Of a stretch of 64,000 nucleotides of DNA, positions 56,852 to 64,000 are shown in pieces (position 1 is the stretch's first letter; each line of letters opens with the position of its first letter). The stretch covers positions 1,280,501-1,344,500 of the forward strand of contig NZ_CP011924.1 of the NCBI RefSeq assembly GCF_000238315.3, read 5' to 3'. The notes under the pieces were generated by a model that was not told the DNA's origin, searched no databases, and was given only the letters and a program-made list of their open reading frames with translations. The position numbers and the translations under genes are program-made. This DNA comes from Pseudoalteromonas piscicida (lineage in GTDB: Bacteria; Pseudomonadota; Gammaproteobacteria; Enterobacterales; Alteromonadaceae).

Positions 56852-57858
56852 GCTTAATGAACACTTCTGACGCGCAATCTAGCCTACTTTCAATTGACAA
56901 CATCTATTTATTGATTGGTTTTATCGTGATGTTTCTGGTGGTAAAAACGCTACAAGATAAGGCGCATCCTAAGCGTCTCACTACGGCACTATTTTGGTTT
57001 TTATTTGGCACTGTTTTTATCTTTGGCGATGCTTCTATCGCATTGATTGGTGAGCGAAATACATATTTATGGATTGGCATCAACGTGGTGATCATCGCAC
57101 TGCTTGCAGGTATGAATATGGTTTCCATGGGAAATTACGAAATGCCGTGCGAACGAGCCAAAACAGAAGACGCAAATCGGTTTGGTAATAAATTGTTTGT
57201 TCCTGCTGTACTTATTCCAATAGTTACCGTGATCTGTACTATCATCTTAAGTGAGATCCAGCTCGGCGACTTTTATCTATTCGATCAGGATCACGTGACG
57301 CTTTCAGCACTGACACTCGCTTGCACCATCGCATTACTGGTGAGTTGGAAAATAACCAAAGGCAGTCCACTACAAGCACTTTCTGAGTCTCGTCGCTTAG
57401 TTGATTCAATAGGCTGGGCAGCAATATTGCCACAGATGCTTGCAATGCTTGGTGGTGTATTTATCGTCGCCAACACAGGCACTGCTATCCAAGACTTAGT
57501 GACATTATTTATTTCGCCAGATAACCGTTTTATGCTCGTTGTGCTGTATTGTGTTGGCATGGCACTATTTACCATGATTATGGGAAACGCTTTTGCCGCA
57601 TTTCCAGTAATGACCGCAGGTATTGCACTGCCATTTTTAATCCAAGGGCATGGCGCTGATCCTGCACCGCTCGTCGCAATTGGCATGTATTCGGGTTATT
57701 GTGGAACACTGATGACACCGATGGCTGCTAATTTCAACATCGTGCCAGCGGCACTGTTAGATTTAAAAGATAAGTACCAAGTCATTAAAGTGCAAATACC
57801 AACCGCTATAACGTTATTGGTGATTAATATTTTTCTTATGTACGGAGTCGTTTTTTAA
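56848..57858 (+). CDS. DUF979-family membrane protein
   Basis: A 336-residue protein with about ten hydrophobic segments, the partner of DUF969. Conserved-looking segments are NAFAAFPVMTAGI and GYCGTLMTPMAANFNIVPAALL. AAGGAGG lies just upstream of its ATG. It shares one base with the pcp start (TAATG), so it is coupled to the peptidase. Confidence 0.85.
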   Translation: MSLMNTSDAQSSLLSIDNIYLLIGFIVMFLVVKTLQDKAHPKRLTTALFWFLFGTVFIFGDASIALIGERNTYLWIGINVVIIALLAGMNMVSMGNYEMPCERAKTEDANRFGNKLFVPAVLIPIVTVICTIILSEIQLGDFYLFDQDHVTLSALTLACTIALLVSWKITKGSPLQALSESRRLVDSIGWAAILPQMLAMLGGVFIVANTGTAIQDLVTLFISPDNRFMLVVLYCVGMALFTMIMGNAFAAFPVMTAGIALPFLIQGHGADPAPLVAIGMYSGYCGTLMTPMAANFNIVPAALLDLKDKYQVIKVQIPTAITLLVINIFLMYGVVF

Positions 57859-58520
57859 TGTCCAGTTACAGTAAACCTTGTGTCCTCGTTACTGGGTTCA
57901 CCCCATTTGGTGGTGAGTCCATCAACCCTTCATGGCAATTAGCTCAGCTATTAGAAGGTGAGACCATTGAAGGTCACCTGATCCACACAAAAGAGTTACC
58001 TTGTGAATTTGACAAAAGTATTGAGTCTTTAACACAAGCGATAGATAAGTATCACCCAAGCATCGTGATCTGTTTAGGCCAGGCTGGTGGACGCTGTGAT
58101 ATCTCCATCGAACGTATCGCGATTAACGTTAACGATGCCAGAATAGCCGACAACGCGGGAAACCAGCCGATAGATACACCAGTCGTTACACACGGACCCG
58201 ATGCTTACTTTGCCTCTTTACCAATAAAAAGTATGCTAAGTAGTGCGCTTCAAGCGGGAGTTCCTGCAAGTATTTCTAATACTGCGGGCACTTACGTGTG
58301 CAACCATGTGATGTATGGATTACTGCACTATCTTAGTACACATGACTTAGCGTGCCGTGGTGGCTTTGTACATATTCCATACTTGCCCTCCCAAGCGGCG
58401 CACCACCCTGGTGCGCCCAGTATGGACATTGACACCCTAGTTAAAGGAATAAAAATCCTATTAACCAGTGCCATTACACAAAAGCAAGATATTAAGCTTG
58501 TCGCAGGAACGACACACTAA
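57858..58520 (+). CDS. pcp: Pyroglutamyl-peptidase I
   Basis: A 220-residue cytoplasmic cysteine peptidase that removes N-terminal pyroglutamate. It starts VLVTGFTPFGGESINPSW; the catalytic Glu is in the GRCDISIERIA region, the catalytic Cys in TAGTYVCNHVMYG, and the His in GFVHIPYLP. As last gene of the operon it links peptide uptake to 5-oxoprolinase. Confidence 0.95.
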   Translation: MSSYSKPCVLVTGFTPFGGESINPSWQLAQLLEGETIEGHLIHTKELPCEFDKSIESLTQAIDKYHPSIVICLGQAGGRCDISIERIAINVNDARIADNAGNQPIDTPVVTHGPDAYFASLPIKSMLSSALQAGVPASISNTAGTYVCNHVMYGLLHYLSTHDLACRGGFVHIPYLPSQAAHHPGAPSMDIDTLVKGIKILLTSAITQKQDIKLVAGTTH

Positions 58521-58534
58521 TAAGCAATGCCCCA

Positions 58535-58558
58535 CAATGGTGCAGAATTGCACCATTG
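58535..58558. terminator. Perfect hairpin after pcp
   Basis: CAATGGTGCA pairs perfectly with TGCACCATTG over a GAAT loop, 15 bp after the stop. No T run follows, so termination strength is uncertain. Confidence 0.55.
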
Positions 58559-58708
58559 CACATCACAAAAAATTCACATTTTCTCTATTTCATTGTGTGA
58601 CTTATCAAATTATTTTTGGTAGAACTTAAACTATCTCATGGTAGCTATGCTTCCGTGAGCAATAATAATTTGTTGATATTATCAACACATCAATAGGAAT
58701 GAGGAAAT

Positions 58709-60379
58709 ATGTGTTCAATTTTCGGCGTACTTGACATCAAGACCGATCCCCTTGCACTTCGTGAGCAAGCGATCGAAATGTCAAAAAAATTAAGACACCG
58801 TGGCCCCGACTGGTCAGGAGTATATTCAAGTGAAAAAGCCATCCTAGTTCATGAGCGTTTGGCAATTGTTGGCGTTTCTAGCGGCGCACAACCATTATTT
58901 AACCCTGAAAAAACACATATTTTGGCGGTAAATGGTGAAATTTATAATCATAAAGAGCTTGCAAAAACACTGACCGTTCCATTTGAATTTCAAACAGAAT
59001 CAGACTGTGAAGTGATCTTGGCGCTATACAAGCAAAAAGGCCCTGAGTTTTTAGATGATCTCAATGGAATTTTTGCATTTTGTTTGTACGATGAAACGGA
59101 AGATGCCTTTTTAATTGGTCGTGATCATATCGGTATCATTCCACTTTACACTGGCCGTGATCAAAGCGGTAACCTCTATGTCGCCAGCGAAATGAAGGCG
59201 CTCACACCTATTTGTACACAAATTGAAGAGTTTCCTCCTGGCCATTATTGGTATTCAAAAGAAGGGGGTCCAAGAGAGTATTACCAACGCGACTGGCAAG
59301 CATTTAGTGCAGTAAAAAACAATGAGGCCAGCCCCGAAGCGGTTAAAAATGGGCTAGAAGCCGCAGTAAAACGCCAATTGATGTGCGATGTGCCGTATGG
59401 CGTGTTGTTGTCTGGTGGTCTGGATTCTTCTGTGATTTCCGCCATCACACAAAAGTTTGCAGCAAAGCGTATCGAAGATGATGATGCTTCCGATGCTTGG
59501 TGGCCAAAACTTCACTCATTTTCCATTGGCTTGGAAGGTTCACCCGATCTCGCTGCAGCACAAAAAGTAGCGGACAAAATCGGCACAGTTCACCATCCTA
59601 TTCACTTTACTGTACAACAAGGGATAGATGCTCTGAAAGAAGTGGTCTATCACCTAGAGACCTACGATGTCACAACCATTCGCGCTTCTACTCCTATGTA
59701 CCTTATGGCACGCTACATTAAAGCAATGGGCATTAAAATGGTGTTATCGGGTGAAGGGGCCGATGAACTATTTGGCGGCTATTTGTATTTCCACAAAGCA
59801 CCAAACGCTGAGGAGTTTCACAATGAGCTAAACCGAAAGGTCTCGAAACTTCATATGTTTGATTGCTTACGTGCAAATAAGTCGATGGCAGCTTGGGGGG
59901 TTGAAGCACGTGTTCCTTTCTTAGATAAGGAATTTGTCGATATTGCTATGCGTACTAACCCAGACTATAAAATGTGTAAAGATGGCCGTATCGAAAAACA
60001 CATTATCCGCGAGGCGTTTGATGGCTATTTACCCGATGATGTATTGTGGCGCCAAAAAGAACAGTTTTCTGATGGCGTAGGCTATAGCTGGATCGATTCA
60101 CTGAAAGAATATGTCAGTCAGCAAGTGAGCGATTCGGATCTTGAAAACGCCCATTACCGCTATCCAATCAATACACCGGATAGCAAAGAAGCCTATTATT
60201 ATCGCACCATTTTTGAGTCGCATTTTCCAGGAGAAGCGGCAGCTAAGTGTGTTCCTCACGGCAAGTCTGTGGCGTGTTCAACACCTGAAGCGCTTGCTTG
60301 GGACGAGTCTTTCCAGCGCAATGCCGATCCATCAGGTCGCGCAGCAAGCTCACACAACGAAGCATATAATCAAAAATAA
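58709..60379 (+). CDS. asnB: Asparagine synthetase B (glutamine-hydrolysing)
   Basis: A 556-residue enzyme making asparagine from aspartate, ATP and glutamine. The N-terminal nucleophile is Cys2 (MCSIFG) with glutaminase motifs LRHRGPDWSG and NGEIYNH; the synthetase half has the pyrophosphate loop LLSGGLDSSVIS (about 232) and SGEGADELFGGY. Length and layout are those of E. coli AsnB. GAGGAAA precedes the ATG. A strong terminator follows. Confidence 0.96.
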   Translation: MCSIFGVLDIKTDPLALREQAIEMSKKLRHRGPDWSGVYSSEKAILVHERLAIVGVSSGAQPLFNPEKTHILAVNGEIYNHKELAKTLTVPFEFQTESDCEVILALYKQKGPEFLDDLNGIFAFCLYDETEDAFLIGRDHIGIIPLYTGRDQSGNLYVASEMKALTPICTQIEEFPPGHYWYSKEGGPREYYQRDWQAFSAVKNNEASPEAVKNGLEAAVKRQLMCDVPYGVLLSGGLDSSVISAITQKFAAKRIEDDDASDAWWPKLHSFSIGLEGSPDLAAAQKVADKIGTVHHPIHFTVQQGIDALKEVVYHLETYDVTTIRASTPMYLMARYIKAMGIKMVLSGEGADELFGGYLYFHKAPNAEEFHNELNRKVSKLHMFDCLRANKSMAAWGVEARVPFLDKEFVDIAMRTNPDYKMCKDGRIEKHIIREAFDGYLPDDVLWRQKEQFSDGVGYSWIDSLKEYVSQQVSDSDLENAHYRYPINTPDSKEAYYYRTIFESHFPGEAAAKCVPHGKSVACSTPEALAWDESFQRNADPSGRAASSHNEAYNQK

Positions 60380-60386
60380 GAATGTA

Positions 60387-60410
60387 AAAAAGGGACGCTC
60401 GTCCCTTTTT
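60387..60410 (+). terminator. Rho-independent terminator after asnB
   Basis: AAAAAGGGAC pairs with GTCCCTTTTT over a GCTC loop. The A and T runs on either side make it usable by the convergent pssA transcript too. Confidence 0.88.
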
Positions 60411-60429
60411 AAAATTATCAGTTCTTGCG

Positions 60430-61755
60430 TTAAATAAAACGCTTGATAATAAAGTCGACTTTCACACGCTTAGCCTGACCAAGGAGTTTTTTCACTGGTG
60501 CGGGATAATCCGCCAATGTCTCGAGATCATCGTGGCTCTCGATGCGACGGCAATGTTTTAAGATCTCTTGCTTTTCTAACTCAATTTGAGGCAACAACGC
60601 TTTGTCGGGATCTTCTATTAGAATGCCATTTTCAATATCTAACCCCCATGCCCTTGGGTTGAGGTTATGACCACTCATTAAATGCGTATCGCCATCTTTG
60701 CTTACCCCCTTCAAGTGAAACGAGTTGTTGCCATCTTGCCACAGATACACATCCAGCAATCCGGCAGTGATGAAGCGGCGTTGCGACTTGATGAATTTAT
60801 ACAAAATGGTTTCGTACAAATAAGGAAGCGCACCAATTCGGCTAAATGGCTGCTCTGGACTGATATAGAAATCATTTGCAGTTTTATCCCCCACCACTAT
60901 TGTTACCTTTTTACCTGTTTTCAGCAAACGACGTAGCGAGCGAAGTAGAGGAGCCGGAAAATTGAAGTAAGGAGTGTAAAGTACTAACTCTTGTTCTGTG
61001 GTATCGAAAAGCGCCTTAATAAGACGATTTAGCTTATTAGTTCTACGACCGAAACCTAAAAATGGACGAACCGTTAGACCTTCCCGACTATTCGCCTTTG
61101 AAATATCATAACTGGCCTTTTTCAACTGTTTCATCAGCTGTTTTTGATCAGTACGAATGTCGAGTAAAGTAGGTAGTGGACGGATGTCGAGTCTAGGTAC
61201 TGCGTCGGACGCTATCAGCACTTGATCGGTAAAGTGGCAAAAGCTATCTGCGAGCTGTGCTTGTTTAATCACAAAATAGCGATCTAGGCGGTATTTTTCA
61301 TCATGATGCAAGTAGACATTATTTAAACTAGCGCCGCTATAAAGCAGGATGTCGTCAATAACAAAGCCTTTTAAATGCAACACGCCAAAAAGCTCTTTTG
61401 CTTTTACCGGCACACCATACACTTCGACTTGAGTGCCCAGCTGCTCTTTTAAATCACAATATAGCTTGGCATTGCCTTCTGACTTTTCAGCACCAATGAG
61501 GCCGCGTTGCGCACGGTGAAAATCAACCAACACTTTTACCGTTAAGTCTGGATTTTGCTGTGCAGCCTCGTGCAATGCGTGCAATATCTCGCGACCCGCC
61601 TCATCATCTTGAAGATAAAGTGCGGTGATATAAATACGCGTTTTTGCCTGTGAGATCAGTTGTAAAAGCGTCTGATGATATTGCTTAGCATCAGTTAACA
61701 CCTCACAATCTTGTGCACTTAACCCAAAGCCTGGGGTATTCTGCCAAAATGCCAT
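60430..61755 (-). CDS. pssA: CDP-diacylglycerol-serine O-phosphatidyltransferase
   Basis: A phospholipase-D-superfamily phosphatidylserine synthase of 441 residues from the ATG at 61755; AAAAGG lies about 5 bp upstream, whereas the longer reading starts at a TTG without such a site. The two HKD-type motifs are HLKGFVIDD (about 125) and SFHLKGVSKDG (about 340) with NLNPRAWGLD. The enzyme makes the precursor of phosphatidylethanolamine at the inner membrane surface. Confidence 0.93.
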   Translation of the reverse strand: MAFWQNTPGFGLSAQDCEVLTDAKQYHQTLLQLISQAKTRIYITALYLQDDEAGREILHALHEAAQQNPDLTVKVLVDFHRAQRGLIGAEKSEGNAKLYCDLKEQLGTQVEVYGVPVKAKELFGVLHLKGFVIDDILLYSGASLNNVYLHHDEKYRLDRYFVIKQAQLADSFCHFTDQVLIASDAVPRLDIRPLPTLLDIRTDQKQLMKQLKKASYDISKANSREGLTVRPFLGFGRRTNKLNRLIKALFDTTEQELVLYTPYFNFPAPLLRSLRRLLKTGKKVTIVVGDKTANDFYISPEQPFSRIGALPYLYETILYKFIKSQRRFITAGLLDVYLWQDGNNSFHLKGVSKDGDTHLMSGHNLNPRAWGLDIENGILIEDPDKALLPQIELEKQEILKHCRRIESHDDLETLADYPAPVKKLLGQAKRVKVDFIIKRFI

Positions 61756-62032
61756 ATATACCTTTTCAATTAGGCTATCAACTCTTGATAGCAAAACAAA
61801 ATTCTCTAAAACATATCAAAAAAAAAACCTGAGGTCATGAAATACTGCTGTTTTTTGTTAGTACTGGACAAGATTGCTCAATGTGTAGTCTATTTAAAAC
61901 AAAACAGTACAAATTTTTTGACAACTTGCCAATTTATACCAAATCAGATTACGGTTTTTTATTTACTTCCCTATTGAATTACATAGAATCGAACAAACTT
62001 TTGCTTAATAGCATTTTTTAGAATTTAGTTAG

Positions 62033-62995
<963 letters not shown>

Positions 62996-63004
62996 TAGAT
63001 AAAT

Positions 63005-63024
63005 GGGTCGGTCTAGACTGACCC
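63005..63024 (+). terminator. Hairpin after trxB
   Basis: GGGTCGGT and ACTGACCC form an 8-bp stem (one G-T pair) over CTAG, followed by the pyrimidine-rich TCTTTCC. A probable terminator between trxB and aat. Confidence 0.55.
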
Positions 63025-63084
63025 TCTTTCCTCCTTGCTTTAATTTGCTATATTGAAATAAATAACAATCTTGTAGTTTGTTCA

Positions 63085-63801
63085 ATGATCCAACAACTGT
63101 TCCATCTCGCCCGCGATGACTTTCGTTTTCCACCAAATCACTATGCCTTGTCTGAACCAGATGGACTGCTTGCTATTGGTGGTTGTTTACAAGTAAAACG
63201 ACTGAAGAACGCGTATGCCAATGGGATCTTTCCTTGGTTTAATGAAGGTGAGCCAATTATGTGGTGGAGCCCAAGCGAGCGCGGCATTTTGGAGCTTCAA
63301 GATTTTCACTGTGGTAAAACACTAAGAAAAGCCCAACGTAAACTCAGTCCAACCGTCACTATCAATACCGCCTTTTCACAAGTGATTGAAGCTTGTAGAA
63401 ATCAACGAATGGCCGCTGAAGGAACTTGGATCACAAATGGGATGTTGGCTGCGTATCAGCAAGCGCACATTCAGGGATTAGCACATAGTGTGGAGATATG
63501 GGATCGAGGCAAACTCGTTGGCGGGCTCTATGGCATCATGCAGTCTGGTGTATTTTGTGGTGAATCTATGTTTCACACCTTACCTAATACGTCCAAAATG
63601 GCGATGTGGGCTCTGGTAAATTGGCTCAAAGCCCATCAGGCACATTTTATTGATTGCCAACTCGAAAATCCTTATTTAACAAGTTTGGGATTAAAAGTTG
63701 TACCAAGGAGCGAGTTTTTGACTAAACTTAAATTGGCGGATCGATTTGAGATCCCATCATCAATGTGGCAGCCTCAGGAGTTGAAAGCTATCTATGAATG
63801 A
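63085..63801 (+). CDS. aat: Leucyl/phenylalanyl-tRNA-protein transferase
   Basis: A 238-residue N-end-rule enzyme that adds Leu or Phe to N-terminal basic residues of proteins. Motifs are ANGIFPWFNEGEPIMWWSPSERG, GTWITNGMLAAY, SVEIWDRGKLVGGLYGI and GESMFH, all diagnostic. It overlaps bpt by 8 bp, a conserved pairing. Confidence 0.96.
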   Translation: MIQQLFHLARDDFRFPPNHYALSEPDGLLAIGGCLQVKRLKNAYANGIFPWFNEGEPIMWWSPSERGILELQDFHCGKTLRKAQRKLSPTVTINTAFSQVIEACRNQRMAAEGTWITNGMLAAYQQAHIQGLAHSVEIWDRGKLVGGLYGIMQSGVFCGESMFHTLPNTSKMAMWALVNWLKAHQAHFIDCQLENPYLTSLGLKVVPRSEFLTKLKLADRFEIPSSMWQPQELKAIYE

Positions 63802-64000
63802 ACACTTTCCTTCTAAAATCGGACTGAGCCAACAATTTAGTTGTAGTTATTTACCTGAGCAGAAGGAACAGTTACTGGTTATTCTAGACCCAAATTGTTA
63901 CAGCCCAGATAGATTTGAACAATTGTTAGCATTAGGGTTTCGCCGCAGTGGAGACCAGATTTATCGTCCACACTGTCCCGCATGCTCAGCTTGTCAATCA
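63794..64000 (+). CDS. bpt: Aspartate/glutamate leucyltransferase Bpt, N-terminal part
   Basis: Starts at ATG 63794, inside the aat 3' end, and is open to the window edge (69 codons). The visible N-terminus has CSYLPEQKEQLL and GFRRSGDQIYRPHCPACSAC, the conserved cysteine region of the ATE/Bpt family. In bacteria this enzyme adds Leu to N-terminal Asp or Glu. The C-terminal acyltransferase half is outside the window. Confidence 0.93.
   Translation, partial: MNEHFPSKIGLSQQFSCSYLPEQKEQLLVILDPNCYSPDRFEQLLALGFRRSGDQIYRPHCPACSACQS

Noticed and set aside
61826..61840. AACCTGAGG near 61827 as a MITE end
   Set aside because: No matching interior or right end downstream; a chance match next to an A run.

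Overview
The window reads as chromosome of a marine gammaproteobacterium, most likely Pseudoalteromonas or a close Alteromonadales relative. The signs are moderate-to-low GC, the tmk-holB-pilZ-tatD and aat-bpt gene orders, a lolCDE block, a TonB receptor with a carboxypeptidase-regulatory-like N-terminus, and a pyroglutamate locus with DUF969/DUF979 genes. Genus is inferred from gene content only.

Layout. 1-6.4 kb (minus): partial TonB-dependent receptor, YgjV-like membrane protein, and a very large beta-propeller sensor kinase. 6.6-11.1 kb (minus): housekeeping operon tmk-holB-pilZ-tatD ending in a PhoD-like phosphatase. 11.3-15.4 kb (plus): periplasmic binding protein overlapping a hybrid kinase, then a small HslV-like protein. 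15.4-19 kb: ohr/ohrR with a paired operator, a LysR/MFS pair, and a 33-residue small ORF with a strong ribosome-binding site. 19.1-23.9 kb: sbcB converging on lolCDE with a REP pair between. 24.1-26.9 kb: Lrp regulator and a DMT transporter gene present twice in an apparently identical 1157-bp tandem duplication, whose ends lie in a MITE-like element. 27-28 kb: small secreted protein and a very AT-rich, G-poor leader.

28.1-45.9 kb (plus) is the main discovery: a polycyclic tetramate macrolactam (PTM) type gene cluster. It has one iterative PKS-NRPS (KS-AT-DH-KR-ACP-C-A-PCP-TE) whose adenylation code reads DVGEIGSIDK, the classical ornithine code. Around it are two phytoene-dehydrogenase-like FAD enzymes flanking a flavodoxin, a sterol-desaturase-family hydroxylase, a MATE exporter, a type II thioesterase, and an upstream DapE/ArgE-family M20 amidohydrolase. 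By comparison with the HSAF/ikarugamycin/alteramide pathways, the synthase should make two polyene chains and join both to ornithine. The TE would close the tetramate, the FAD enzymes would close carbocycles, and the desaturase-like enzyme would hydroxylate. The alcohol-dehydrogenase-like enzyme that forms the six-membered ring is not in the window, so a 5/5 alteramide-type product is the simplest prediction.

45.9-64 kb: CNNM/CBS membrane protein, two unrecognised exported proteins, an exported MBL-fold hydrolase, an MsrA-thioredoxin-MsrB fusion, an MFS transporter, and an exported M17 aminopeptidase. These are followed by a pyroglutamate operon (pxpB-pxpC-DUF969-DUF979-pcp), asnB, pssA, trxB, and aat overlapping a truncated bpt. 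No tRNA, rRNA, CRISPR array or intact insertion sequence was seen.
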